Shown here piece by piece: positions 15,313 to 25,100 of a DNA stretch of 64,000 bases; position 1 is the stretch's first letter, and each line of letters starts with the position of its first letter. Location of the stretch: the NCBI GenBank assembly GCA_934661195.1, contig CAKUJD010000002.1:248001-312000 (forward strand). The letters are read 5' to 3'. A model generated the notes under the pieces. The model was not told the origin of the DNA and searched no databases. It saw only the letters and a program-made list of their open reading frames with translations. Source of the DNA: an uncultured Muribaculaceae bacterium. GTDB lineage: Bacteria; Bacteroidota; Bacteroidia; Bacteroidales; Muribaculaceae. The position numbers and the translations under genes are program-made.

Positions 15313-15320
15313 TACATTTG
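15313..15320 (+). promoter_or_regulatory. -7 box upstream of the LysM gene
   Basis: TACATTTG matches TAnnTTTG, 39 bases before the ATG at 15360. No clear TTTG at -33. Confidence 0.5.
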
Positions 15321-15359
15321 CACTTTAATGTAAATTGCAGAAAACTAAAAAAATAAGAT

Positions 15360-17372
15360 ATGAAATTCTACAAGACTTTAATGGCGGCTGCCGCAATGCT
15401 GCTCATGGCTCAGATGCCCATGTCGGCACAACTCCGACTGCCGGTGAAAACCATAGGTCGTGAGTCGTTTTACTACTACAAGGTGAAGAAAAATGAATCG
15501 GTGTACGAGGTGGCGCAGAAGTTGCATGTCACTAAAGACGACATCATTAAATACAATCCCTCGGCCAGTGAGGGCTTTGTGAAAGATCAAACACTGTTTT
15601 TCCCAGTGTCGGCCTTCGGTGGCAAGACTGGCGCAGCGCAGGCGCAGCGCAGCGCGGCCACTGGCGCTTATGAAACGGTGGTGCACACCGTGAAGAAGGG
15701 CGAAACCGTGTATGGCATCTCCAAAGCCTACGGCATCACTCAGGAGCGCCTCATCGAGGCCAACCCAAGCATCGACATAGCAATGAACGTGGGCGACGAG
15801 ATTGTGATTCCCATTGCCCGCAAGGCTACTACTGCCGCAGCCAATCATGACCGGCAAAGCGAACCGGGCGTGATTTTCCACACCATCAAGCGCGGCGAGA
15901 CCCTCTATGGCGTGGCGCACAAATACAACACCAGCGTTGAAAACGTGATTGCACTCAACCCAGGCCTTGGCAACGGCAGCTTCCGTGCCGACGACGTGAT
16001 TAAAATCAAGCCCAACACGCCGCAAGACATAAAGGTGAGCAAGGAATTCCGCCAGTTTGTGCCCTACACCGTGAAGCAGGGCGACACCTACGAGAGCGTG
16101 GCCCGCAGCCACGGACTGACGGTGGCGCAGCTGCGCGACAACAATCCCGGCGTCGACAAACTTAAAAAGGGCAAGGTGATATATCTGCCTCAAAGCGGAT
16201 ACGAGGAGACCACAGTGAGCTCAAGCACCGCCACCGAGAAGGAGCTGGAACGCACCTACTCTGGCAAGATAGGCAGCGTGTACAGCCAGCTGCACAAGGC
16301 CAAGTCGGGGAAGGAGGTGAGAATAGGCATCATCTTGCCGTTCCAGCTGCAAAAGCAGGACCCTCCCAAGCAGGCGCTGCTCTACACCGAGTTCTACAAA
16401 GGTTTCCTGATTGCCGCCGACAGCATCGGCAAGACGGGCGGCAAAAAAATCAGCATCAATGTGTATGACACCGAGCACAACCTCAACAAGACCGACAGCA
16501 TCCTCGCCCTGCCCGAACTGAAGCAGCTCGATCTGATAATTGCCCCCAGCGAGCCAAAGCAGCTCGAGCGCATCAACACCTTTGGCGAGCGCAACGGCAT
16601 AGCGGTGCTCAACTGCTTTTCGATGAAAAACGACGACTACGCCGGCAATGCCAGTGTGATTCAGGCCAATGTGCCCGCATCATATCTGGCCACATACGTG
16701 GGCGACTGGATTTGCGACCGCTTTAAGAAGCACACAGTGGTGTTTCTTGAAGACCCCGAGACCGAGGACAAAGACATGTATTCCAATATCAAGAACGAGA
16801 TTGTGGCCCGCAAAATGAGCCACAAGACGCTGACCATAGCCAGCGACCTCACTGCCAAAAAACTGTCGCAATATCTCGACCCGGGCACTAACTATGTGTT
16901 CCTGCCCAACAGCGGCAGCCGCAAGCTCACGTCGAAGTTCATCGGCGCGCTTGCCACAGTGAAGAGCGACCGCTTCGACTGCGACATAGCCCTCATCGGC
17001 TACCCCGAATACATCATATACCCCAAAGAGACTATGCGCCAGCTGCATAAGATCGACACCTACTACTTCAGCCGCTTCTACAGCCCAGCCACGGCTGCCC
17101 CGCGCCGGGTAGAGAGTCTCTACAAGGCCAAGTTTGGCGAGAGCATGATGAACACGGCCCCCAAAATGGGACTGATGGGTTTCGATGTGGGCATATATGT
17201 GATGAAGTCACTTGCAGGAGGCTCCGTGATAAATGAGCGCACACCGCAATATGAAGGCGTGCAGTCGAACTTCAACTTCACGCGCGCCAGCAACTGGGGC
17301 GGACTGTTCAACAAGTCGTATGTGATAGTGCACTGCACCCCGTCGGGCCAAACGCGCTATGTGGTGCGATAA
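15360..17372 (+). CDS. Periplasmic protein with four LysM domains and a type 1 periplasmic-binding-like domain
   Basis: A 670-residue exported protein. Signal peptide 1-23 (cleavage after MSA). Four LysM peptidoglycan-binding modules lie at about 38-83, 107-152, 171-217 and 234-277; the second and third carry the canonical V-K-x-G-E-T-x-Y-G pattern. From about 320 to the end (RIGIILPFQLQ ... FYKGFLIAADS ... YDTEHN ... IIAPSEPKQLERINTF) the sequence looks like a class 1 periplasmic-binding fold, as in LIV-binding proteins and the LpoA C-terminal domain. No catalytic site is apparent. The following barrel gene is 22 bases downstream and probably in the same operon. A role in sensing or organising the cell wall is inference. 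Confidence 0.85.
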   Translation: MKFYKTLMAAAAMLLMAQMPMSAQLRLPVKTIGRESFYYYKVKKNESVYEVAQKLHVTKDDIIKYNPSASEGFVKDQTLFFPVSAFGGKTGAAQAQRSAATGAYETVVHTVKKGETVYGISKAYGITQERLIEANPSIDIAMNVGDEIVIPIARKATTAAANHDRQSEPGVIFHTIKRGETLYGVAHKYNTSVENVIALNPGLGNGSFRADDVIKIKPNTPQDIKVSKEFRQFVPYTVKQGDTYESVARSHGLTVAQLRDNNPGVDKLKKGKVIYLPQSGYEETTVSSSTATEKELERTYSGKIGSVYSQLHKAKSGKEVRIGIILPFQLQKQDPPKQALLYTEFYKGFLIAADSIGKTGGKKISINVYDTEHNLNKTDSILALPELKQLDLIIAPSEPKQLERINTFGERNGIAVLNCFSMKNDDYAGNASVIQANVPASYLATYVGDWICDRFKKHTVVFLEDPETEDKDMYSNIKNEIVARKMSHKTLTIASDLTAKKLSQYLDPGTNYVFLPNSGSRKLTSKFIGALATVKSDRFDCDIALIGYPEYIIYPKETMRQLHKIDTYYFSRFYSPATAAPRRVESLYKAKFGESMMNTAPKMGLMGFDVGIYVMKSLAGGSVINERTPQYEGVQSNFNFTRASNWGGLFNKSYVIVHCTPSGQTRYVVR

Positions 17373-17394
17373 AAAAACGTAGCAAAACGGAACG

Positions 17395-18081
17395 ATGAAA
17401 GTAATGTTTAAGACAATAATGGCGGCTGCGCTGGCCGCAACGGCATCGGTGGCAAGCGCCCAGCACTTTGATGCGAACGTGGCCATTGGAGGCCATGCCG
17501 GCTACACGCTGTCGAAGGTGTCGTTCAACCCTTCGGTGCCGCAAGGCATGCTTGGAGGCCTTGAGGCTGGTGTGGCATTTCGCTACATCGAGGAAAGGCA
17601 CTTCGGCCTCATTGCCGAGGTCAATGTGCAGCAGCGCGGCTGGAAGGAGCAGTTCGACGGCTATAGCTACCAGTTTCAGCGTCGCTTCACCTACGTGCAG
17701 GTGCCGTTTCTCACCCACATCTATTTCGGCAGCGACCGCTGCCACATTTACTTCAACGCCGGTCCAGAGTTGGCTTACATGATAGCCAACTCCACCTCGG
17801 CCAACTTCGACTATGCCAACTTCAAGCAGATTCCCGATTTTCCATCGGCCAACCGCAACACCGACCAGTTTACCCTGCCTGTGAAGAATAAGGTGGACTA
17901 CGGCATCTCGGCCGGTCTGGGAGTGGAGCTGTTCACACGCCGCCGCCACTCGTTTAACCTCGAGGGCAGGTTCTATTATGGGCTTAACGACGTGTTCAGC
18001 AGTCACAAGAAGGACACTTTCTCGGGGTCGGCTGGCATGTCGCTCATGGTGCGCCTTGGCTACTACTACCGCATAAAGTAA
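17395..18081 (+). CDS. Outer-membrane beta-barrel protein (PorT-like)
   Basis: A 228-residue protein with signal peptide 1-22 (VASAQ). Alternating amphipathic beta-strands run throughout (FGLIAEVNVQQRGWKE, FTYVQVPFLTHIYF, CHIYFNAGPELAYMI). It ends in the aromatic strand LMVRLGYYYRIK. The layout matches the PorT/outer-membrane protein beta-barrel domain family of Bacteroidota, with about eight strands. It shares a transcript with the LysM protein, so the two may work at the envelope together. Its function beyond being a barrel is unknown. Confidence 0.82.
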   Translation: MKVMFKTIMAAALAATASVASAQHFDANVAIGGHAGYTLSKVSFNPSVPQGMLGGLEAGVAFRYIEERHFGLIAEVNVQQRGWKEQFDGYSYQFQRRFTYVQVPFLTHIYFGSDRCHIYFNAGPELAYMIANSTSANFDYANFKQIPDFPSANRNTDQFTLPVKNKVDYGISAGLGVELFTRRRHSFNLEGRFYYGLNDVFSSHKKDTFSGSAGMSLMVRLGYYYRIK

Positions 18082-18097
18082 CCATTCCGCAAGGCAT

Positions 18098-18135
18098 AAA
18101 AAAAGCCTGGCCTCGAATGTGAGGCCAGGCTTTTT
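18098..18135. terminator. Bidirectional terminator between convergent genes
   Basis: A perfect 14-pair stem (18101-18114 with 18121-18134) with a six-base loop, flanked by an A-run on the left and T-run on the right. It can end both the barrel gene (plus) and the nucleotidyltransferase gene (minus). Confidence 0.9.
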
Positions 18136-18156
18136 ATTATTGCTATATGTATGCCT

Positions 18157-19059
18157 TTAGAAAAGTTTCTCAGGATACACGCCGTCGCGGTGCAGTTGGG
18201 CAAACTTGTCAACCACGCCTTGGCGGTCGGCGCTGTAGGTCACGCCAAACCATTTGGAGTCGGTGCGCAGCACTTTCACCTTGGCGGCGCCGTTCTCAAT
18301 GAGTTCGTCGACGAGGGTGGGGATGAAGAACTCCGACTTGGGCACGTTGATGCTCTTGTTGAGGAATTCCACAAAGCCCTCTTCGCTGTATTTGAAGTAG
18401 TCGGGAGTGAAGCCCCAGAAGTTCATCGACACGGGAGTCATCGGGTCGAGCATGTGCTTGCCCTCTTCGTCGGTGTATTCAATTTCGTGGTCGGCATTGT
18501 AGCCGATGCTGGTGCGCTCCACAATCGACACCAGATAGTCGCCCTTTGTCTCACACACGCCGCGCGACACTGTGCCGCTCTCCGACATGGTGTTGCCCAC
18601 GTTAAAGCCCACCATGCAGTAGTTGTCCTTTGAGTCGGCGGGCAGCGACATCAGCTCCTTGGCCATCACCTCAAAGCTGTTGCGGCCATAGTAGTCGTCA
18701 GAGTTGATGATGGCAAACGGCTCGTTGATCACGTCCTTGCCCATGAGCAGCGCGTGGTTGGTGCCCCAAGGTTTCACGCGGTCGGCCGGGCACACGAAGT
18801 CGCCGGGCAGCGCGTCAACCGACTGAAACACCACCTCGGTGGGTATGTGGTCGATATACTTCGAGAGAATCTTGCTGCGGAAGTCCTCCTCAAAGTCTTT
18901 TCTGATTACAAACACGATTTTGCCGAAGCCGCTTTTAATGGCGTCGTAGATGGAGTAGTCCATAATTGTCTCCCCATGCGGGCCCAGTCCATCAAGTTGC
19001 TTCAGGCCCCCATAGCGGCTTCCCATTCCGGCAGCCAGTACAAACAGAGTTGGTTTCAT
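18157..19059 (-). CDS. Sugar nucleotidyltransferase (NTP-transferase family)
   Basis: A 300-residue GT-A-fold nucleotidyltransferase. The nucleotide-binding start VLAAGMGSRYGGLKQL (7-22) is the G-x-G-x-R-x-G motif. INSDDYYG (about 123-130) is the metal-binding Asp region, and a conserved SMNFWGFTPDYF lies near residue 214. It resembles glucose-1-phosphate or hexose-1-phosphate uridylyl/thymidylyltransferases but is shorter than GalU at its ends. Placement 58 bases downstream of galK suggests it activates galactose-1-phosphate or glucose-1-phosphate, replacing a GalT. That link is inference from context. Confidence 0.82.
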   Translation of the reverse strand: MKPTLFVLAAGMGSRYGGLKQLDGLGPHGETIMDYSIYDAIKSGFGKIVFVIRKDFEEDFRSKILSKYIDHIPTEVVFQSVDALPGDFVCPADRVKPWGTNHALLMGKDVINEPFAIINSDDYYGRNSFEVMAKELMSLPADSKDNYCMVGFNVGNTMSESGTVSRGVCETKGDYLVSIVERTSIGYNADHEIEYTDEEGKHMLDPMTPVSMNFWGFTPDYFKYSEEGFVEFLNKSINVPKSEFFIPTLVDELIENGAAKVKVLRTDSKWFGVTYSADRQGVVDKFAQLHRDGVYPEKLF

Positions 19060-19117
19060 TAGTTAAATGAGTTATAATTTATTGAATGTATTTTTTTTGT
19101 GTCACATTTGATTTTCG

Positions 19118-20251
19118 TTAGCACACCTTGTGCGCGCCGTTGGATATTTTCACATCGATCACGCCCGGCTTGTGGCCGAATTTGGCCTCAAACTTGCTGG
19201 TGGCCGCCTCCACAAATGCGTCATACAGCCCCTCCTTCACCAGGTTGATGGTGCAGCCGCCAAAGCCGCCGCCCATCATGCGTGAACCAGTCACGCCGCA
19301 TTCGCGTGCCACCTCGTTGAGGAAGTCAAGCTCTTCGCAGCTCACTTCATACAGGGCCGACAGCCCGTGATGGGTTTCATACATCAGCTTGCCCACCGCC
19401 TCATAGTCGTCGCGCTTCAGACTTTCGCACACGTCGATCACGCGCTTTTGCTCGGCCAGCACATATTCGGCGCGCTTGTAGTCCTCATCCGATATCAGCC
19501 CTTTCACCGCAGGCAGTTTGTCGATGCTGGAGTTGCACAGCAACTTCACGCCAAGTGCCTTGGCTGCGCGCTCGCACGAGTTGCGGCGCTGATTGTAGGG
19601 CGAGTTCACCAACTCGTGCTTCACCTTGGTGTCGATAAGCACCAGGCGGTAGCCCTTGGGGGTGAACGGCACGTAGTCGTATTCAAGCGTCTCGCAGTTG
19701 ATTCTGATGAGCTTGCCTTCAAGGCCCATCACCGATGCAAACTGATCCATTATGCCACAGTTCACACCGCAATAGTTGTGCTCGGTGTCCTGGCCGATTT
19801 TTGCCAATTCGGTCTTGGCAATGGAGTTGCCGTTAAACAAGTCGTTGATGGCAAACGCAAAGCACGATTCCAGTGCTGCCGACGACGACAAGCCTGCTCC
19901 CAGAGGCACATTGCCCATGAATGCGGCGTCGAAGCCTTGCACCTTTCCCTGGCGCTTCATCGTCTCCTTGCAAACCCCATACACATAGCGCGCCCACTGC
20001 TGGGCTGGGGCATCGGCATCGAGGGTAAATTCGCAACTCTCGTTCATGTCCACAGCGTTCAGCCTCACTTTGCCGGTGCCGTTAGGCTTAATGGCTGCCA
20101 TTATGCACTTATCGATAGATCCGGGCAGCACATAGCCGCCATTGTAGTCTAAATGCTCGCCTATCAGGTTGATTCTGCCCGCCGACGAGTAGATGGCAGC
20201 AGGTGGTGCTGCAAACTTCTCACTGAATACTGTTGCAATTTGCCTCTTCAT
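19118..20251 (-). CDS. galK: Galactokinase
   Basis: Phosphorylates D-galactose to galactose-1-phosphate with ATP (Leloir pathway, cytosol). The 377-residue GHMP kinase shows the galactokinase signature GRINLIGEHLDYNGG (about 25-39), the ATP-binding GAGLSSSAAL loop (about 117-126) and the C-terminal GGGFGGCTINL. All are intact and the length is standard. It precedes the sugar nucleotidyltransferase on the same strand; galE lies separately at 35285. No transporter or galT homologue is near. Confidence 0.95.
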   Translation of the reverse strand: MKRQIATVFSEKFAAPPAAIYSSAGRINLIGEHLDYNGGYVLPGSIDKCIMAAIKPNGTGKVRLNAVDMNESCEFTLDADAPAQQWARYVYGVCKETMKRQGKVQGFDAAFMGNVPLGAGLSSSAALESCFAFAINDLFNGNSIAKTELAKIGQDTEHNYCGVNCGIMDQFASVMGLEGKLIRINCETLEYDYVPFTPKGYRLVLIDTKVKHELVNSPYNQRRNSCERAAKALGVKLLCNSSIDKLPAVKGLISDEDYKRAEYVLAEQKRVIDVCESLKRDDYEAVGKLMYETHHGLSALYEVSCEELDFLNEVARECGVTGSRMMGGGFGGCTINLVKEGLYDAFVEAATSKFEAKFGHKPGVIDVKISNGAHKVC

Positions 20252-20299
20252 CGTATGCGTTCTTAAAGTGACTTGAATTTGTCGTTTGATTTTGTGCTA

Positions 20300-20331
20300 C
20301 GAAATTAAAAATTAATTTTTACAGTAGCAAT
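20300..20331 (-). promoter_or_regulatory. Possible promoter of galK
   Basis: On the minus strand ATTG, 20 bases, TAATTTCG: correct spacing, one mismatch in each element, about 49 bases before the galK ATG. Confidence 0.4.
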
Positions 20332-20390
20332 AAATTCGCTTAAAATAATGTTTCTGTTTTGTAATTTGTGTAAATTGACTCGTAAAATGG

Positions 20391-20434
20391 AGTGGGGCGC
20401 CACCTTTGCGTTGCCGCTTGAGTGACGCCCCACT
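20391..20434 (-). terminator. Hairpin after smpB, probable terminator
   Basis: A 13-pair arm with one mismatch (AGTGGGGCG at 20391-20399 pairing with CGCCCCACT at 20426-20434, extended inward by GCC/GTGA). It lies 30 bases beyond the smpB stop on the minus strand and is followed by a weak CCATTTTA tract. Confidence 0.55.
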
Positions 20435-20463
20435 GCCATATGTGTGTTGCAGCCAGCCGCGAG

Positions 20464-20928
20464 TCAGCGCTTCATGGCGCGCTGCATGTCGCGCTTGTCG
20501 TCGCGCTCCTTTATCGACTGGCGCTTGTCAAATTGCTTCTTGCCCCGAGCCACGGCAATCACTATTTTTGCCAGGCCGCGCTCGTTGATGAACACCCTTA
20601 GCGGCACCACCGAGTAGCCCGGCTGGGCGCTGGCCTTCTCAATGTCGGCAATCTCCTTTTTGTTGAGCAGCAGCTTGCGGTCGCGGTGGGTGTAGTGGTT
20701 GTTATACGAGCCGTAGGAGTATTCGGCTATGTACATGTTTTTTAGCCACACCTCTCGGTTTTGAGTGATGCAGTAGGTGTCGGTGAGTCCGGCCTTGCCC
20801 AGACGCAGCGACTTTATTTCAGTGCCAGTGAGCACCATTCCGGCGGTGTAGGTGCTGATTATTTCATAGTCGAATGTGGCTCTGCGGTTTTTTATGTTGA
20901 CGTTCGTCTTGTTGCTGTTTTTTGCCAT
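20464..20928 (-). CDS. smpB: SsrA-binding protein SmpB
   Basis: Binds tmRNA and delivers it to stalled ribosomes for trans-translation. 154 residues with the OB-like core: [29 protein letters not shown] near the N-terminus, [14 protein letters not shown] in the middle, and the basic C-terminal tail ([25 protein letters not shown]) that enters the mRNA channel. It follows a four-helix membrane protein by 12 bases and is probably cotranscribed with it. No tmRNA gene is visible in this window. Confidence 0.96.
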   Translation of the reverse strand: MAKNSNKTNVNIKNRRATFDYEIISTYTAGMVLTGTEIKSLRLGKAGLTDTYCITQNREVWLKNMYIAEYSYGSYNNHYTHRDRKLLLNKKEIADIEKASAQPGYSVVPLRVFINERGLAKIVIAVARGKKQFDKRQSIKERDDKRDMQRAMKR

Positions 20929-20940
20929 AGTTTGCGTGTG

Positions 20941-21492
20941 TTAATTGTTGACTACGATTATTGCGCCCAGAAGCCTCGACAGCACCATGGGGACGGTTAT
21001 CAGCAGTGTGCCGCACACCAGCAGAAACTTGGTGCGCGCTTCCTTGTCAACCCTCACAAAGCCGAGTCCCCTGAAGGCAATCACGTAGGCATAGATTCTG
21101 AAAAAGTTCATTGGCGGGAACTGCTGCAGCACGTTGAGCAGCGTTTCAAGTATCACCAGAAAGGCCAGGATGTAGGCCACATAGTTGCAGCACCGCGCTT
21201 TGGCCACTTTGCCATGCGTTTGGCCAGGAAACAGGCAGTCGATAAGGAATACAACTGCGTAGTATGCAATGAAATAGCTCACAAATGCTATGACGGCTCG
21301 CATCACCGACACCGACAGCGTCACCGTCTGGTCGTACAGCATTGCGCAGAAGCACGACACCGACATCAGCGCCAGCAGCGGGTAGTACAGCCCGCTGAGC
21401 ACCGTTGCGGCCGAATAGCCGCTTTTGTCAATGTCGTCCCATCCGGCTGCGGGCGAAATCACCACCAGCGACATGTTTTTTAGTAAGCTCAT
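20941..21492 (-). CDS. Yip1-like multi-helix membrane protein
   Basis: A 183-residue membrane protein of unknown function. About five hydrophobic segments (roughly 28-48, 58-84, 105-122, 130-146, 155-178) follow an N-terminal amphipathic stretch containing ISPAAGWDDI. That Pro/Trp start (P-x-x-x-W-x-x-I) resembles Yip1-domain proteins of Bacteroidota. It is the first gene of a two-gene unit with smpB and has a well-formed promoter. Confidence 0.7.
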   Translation of the reverse strand: MSLLKNMSLVVISPAAGWDDIDKSGYSAATVLSGLYYPLLALMSVSCFCAMLYDQTVTLSVSVMRAVIAFVSYFIAYYAVVFLIDCLFPGQTHGKVAKARCCNYVAYILAFLVILETLLNVLQQFPPMNFFRIYAYVIAFRGLGFVRVDKEARTKFLLVCGTLLITVPMVLSRLLGAIIVVNN

Positions 21493-21518
21493 CGATCAAC
21501 TAATCTTGTTTAGGAATG

Positions 21519-21549
21519 CAAATTTAGTGATTTTCAATTGTAATCTAAA
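21519..21549 (-). promoter_or_regulatory. Promoter of the Yip1-like protein-smpB unit
   Basis: On the minus strand TTTA, 19 bases, TAAATTTG; the -7 box is exact, the -33 one base off, spacing ideal, 27 bases before the ATG at 21492. Confidence 0.65.
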
Positions 21550-21694
21550 GCGGTTGACGCGGCTTTTTGCTGTCGGCAGGCCAAAAAGCCTGAATTGGCG
21601 CAACAAAATCAAGGCGGATGGCCTGAAGCTCATGGTGTTGTAGAGCCTGCGGCCTCCGCCTTGTGTGCTTGCGCTGTTGCGTTGCGGCTGGTGG

Positions 21695-22018
21695 CTACTC
21701 GCTCAGCAGCAGCTTGTCGATCTTCTCCTTGAGCGCCTTCTTCTCAATAGAGCCCACGTTGCGGTCCACGAGTTTGCCGTCCTTGAAAAACAGCAGGGTA
21801 GGGATGTTGCGCACGCCGTATTCGCCTAAAATCTCATCACCGTCCTCAACATCATATTTGCCTATCAGCACCTTGCCTTCGTATTCGTCGGCAAGCTCGT
21901 CGACAATGGGGGCGATGTGCTTGCAAGGACCGCACCATTCGGCCCAAAAGTCAATTACAAGGGCTTTGCCCGACTTGATTTCTTCAGCTGCGTTATCGTC
22001 GTTGAATTTAAATGCCAT
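21695..22018 (-). CDS. trxA: Thioredoxin
   Basis: A 107-residue classical thioredoxin with the redox site WCGPCK (Trp28-Lys33, Cys29 and Cys32) and the cis-Pro segment RNIPTLLFFKDG (about 75-86). It is a cytosolic disulfide reductant for ribonucleotide reductase, peroxidases and others; no signal peptide. It has its own promoter and lies downstream of dnaE, 123 bases from its stop. Confidence 0.95.
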   Translation of the reverse strand: MAFKFNDDNAAEEIKSGKALVIDFWAEWCGPCKHIAPIVDELADEYEGKVLIGKYDVEDGDEILGEYGVRNIPTLLFFKDGKLVDRNVGSIEKKALKEKIDKLLLSE

Positions 22019-22069
22019 AATTGTGTGCTTGTTATATTTTTTAGAATTGCGTTATTAATTTTGTTCTTG

Positions 22070-22103
22070 CAAAGTTAGTGCAATCGGCCATAAGCCGCGC
22101 AAA
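22070..22103 (-). promoter_or_regulatory. Promoter of trxA
   Basis: On the minus strand TTTG, 22 bases, TAACTTTG. Both boxes are exact; spacing is one base longer than the usual range. Confidence 0.55.
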
Positions 22104-22141
22104 ATAAAGTGCAAAAATAGTTTAAGCCGCCGCCATGTGCG

Positions 22142-25100
22142 CTAATTGATTTCATACTTCATGCCCATGTCGTCGAGCAGGTCAACGAGCTTTTTGGTGA
22201 CGGGCATCTTGTAGCGCGACCGCAGTTCCACCAAGTGCTGGCTCGCTGGGTCGGTCACTTTAAACGTCAGCTCGCAGCGGTTTTCGGTGGAGGCGGTGAG
22301 CTGGTCCTTCAGCAGATACACCTGCTTGATTTGATTGGGGTCAACATGCACGCATATTTTGTGCACCATGTTGCCCTTGATGCTGCTCAGCAGCTCGATG
22401 GTGCGTATGTTGAAGTTCACCCTGTCGTTGTAGCGGCCTTTGCTGAATGCGCCGCGCACCACTATTGGCGTGCCTTCTTTGCCGTAGTTGCGGAAGTTGA
22501 TGTAATTCTTGTCAAATAGGAATATCTCGTAGGAGTCGGTGTAGTCCTCAAGCTTGAGTCTGCCATAGTTGCCGCCGCGCTTCGACGGACGCTCAACAAA
22601 GTCGGTGACTATGCCGCCAAACGACAGCTCCTTGTCGAGCATCTTGTCGCCTGCCTCCTTAAATTCCTTTATGGTGGTGTTGCAGCCAAACTTCAGCTCA
22701 ATGAAAAATTGGTCGAGAGGGTGGGCCGACAGGTACATGCCCACCAGCTCGCGCTCGCGTTTCAGCTTCTCCACGTTGGCCCACGGCTCGGCCTTGGGCA
22801 CCTGAGGCTTGGCGGTGAGCGTCTCGGCAATGTCGCCAAACAGCGAGGCCGACTGCGTGGCCTTGTCGAGCTGGTAGCGTTGGCCGTATTTCACCAGGAT
22901 GTCGCTGAATGTTTCATCCTTGTTGTTACGCTCGAAGAAGGCTTCGCGGGTCACCTCGCTGAAGCAGTCGAAGGCGCCAGCCACCGCCAGGTTTTCAATG
23001 GCCTTGCGATTGCAGGCCGTGAGGTTAACGCGCTCCACCACGTCGAATATGTCCTTAAACGGGCCGTTCTTTTCTCGCTCATCGATGATGGTGTTCACAG
23101 CGTTGCCGCCCAGGCCCTTGATGCCGCCCAGACCAAAGCGGATGTCACCGGCCTTGTTGGCGCTGAACGAGCGGAAACTCTCGTTGATGTCTGGCCCCTT
23201 CACCTTTATGCCCATGGCCTTGCATTCGTCCATGAATTTTGTGAGCTTGTCGGTGTCGCTTAGGTTGCGGCTCAGCACTGCGGCCATGTATTCCGAAGGG
23301 TAGTTGGCCTTGAGGTAGGCGGTCTGGTAGGCCACCCAGCTGTAGCAGGTGGCGTGGCTCTTGTTGAATGCGTAAGAGGCAAACTTCTTCCAGTCCTCCC
23401 AAATCTTGTTGAGCACCTTGTGGTCGTATCCGTTCTTTTCGCCGCCTTCATAGAAGAGGCCCTCGAGGTGGTTCATCTTCTCAATCTGCTTCTTACCCAT
23501 GGCCTTGCGCAGGGTGTCGCTTTGGCCGCGGGTGAAGCCGGCCAGCTGGCGCGACAAGAGCATCACTTGCTCCTGATACACCGTGATGCCGTAGGTGTCT
23601 TTCAAATACTTCTCCATGCAAGGGATGTCGTATTTGATCGGCTCCTCGCCCTTTTTGCGGCGAATGAATTCGGGTATGTATTCCATTGGTCCCGGGCGGT
23701 AGAGGGCGTTCATGGCAATCAGGTCCTCAAACGTGCTGGGCTGCAGCTCGATGAGGTATTTCTGCATGCCTGCCGACTCAAACTGGAAGGTGCCCGTGGT
23801 GCGACCCTCGCAATATAGCTGGTAGGTCTTGGAATCGTCGATGGGTATGCTTTCGATGTCGATGTCCTTGCCGGTGGTCGACTTTATGTTTTCAAGCGCC
23901 TCTTTGATGATCGACAGCGTCTTCAGTCCCAAAAAGTCCATCTTAATCAGGCCGGTCGACTCAATCACGCTGCCCTCATACTGGGTCACTATCAGTTTGG
24001 TGCCGTCCTTGTCGGGGGCGGTGCTCACGGGCACCCAGTCGGTGATGTCGTCGCGGCCAATGATCACGCCGCAGGCGTGCACGCCGGTGCTGCGCACGTT
24101 GCCCTCGAGCTTCTCGGCATATTTCACCGTGTCGGCCACGAGCGGGTCGGGATTGTTTTTCTCGGCCGCAAACTCAGGGAAGCACTTCAGGCAGTTCTTG
24201 ATGGTGATTTTATACTTCTTGCCCTTCTCGTCCTCAGGCATGTCGTTGGGCTTGCTTGGAATCATTTTGGCCAGGCGGTCGCTTTCGGCCAGCGGCAGGT
24301 CTTCGACGCGCGCCACGTCCTTTATCGCCATTTTTGCGGCCATGGTGCCGTAGGTGATGATGTGGGCCACCTTTTCGGCGCCATACTTCTCGGTGACATA
24401 CTTCAGCACCTTGGCGCGGCCGTCGTCGTCGAAGTCCACATCAATATCGGGCAGCGATATGCGGTCGGGGTTGAGGAATCGCTCAAACAGCAGGTCGTAT
24501 TTAATCGGGTCGATCTTGGTGATGCCCAGGCAGTAGGCCACGGCCGAACCGGCGGCCGAGCCACGGCCAGGGCCCACCGAGCAGCCAAGTTTTGGAGCTG
24601 CCTTGATGTAGTCTTGCACAATAAGGAAGTAGCCAGGGAAACCCATGTTCTTGATGGTCTCGAGCTCAAAGTCGAGCCGCTCGCGGTGCTCGTCGTCCAT
24701 GTTGGGCCACAGTTTTTTGGCTCCTTCATACACCAGATAGCGCAGATAGTCGTTATTGTCGGTGAAGCCGTCGGGCAGCGGGAAGTTGGGCAGAATGGGC
24801 TTGTGGTCGATGGAGTAGAACTCCACCTTGTCGAGCACCTCGTTGGTGTTTTGCAGCGCCTCTGGCACGTCGGCAAACACCTCGTTCATCTCCTCCTGCG
24901 TCTTAAACCACTCCTGCTTTGAATACATCATCAGGTTGGGGTCGTTCACCTTTTTGCCCGTCGACACGCATATGAGCCGCTCGTGGGCTTCGGCGTCGTC
25001 CTCGTTGGTGAAGTGCACATCGTTGGTGCACACCAGCTTTATGCCCAGTTCCTTTGAGAACTTGATGAGCTGCTCGTTCACCAGCTGCTGCTTGGGGTAG

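Noticed and set aside
20391..20434. Hairpin before galK as a galactose riboswitch
   Set aside because: It is simpler as the 3' end of smpB, and the likely galK promoter lies downstream of it, so it would not be in the galK mRNA.
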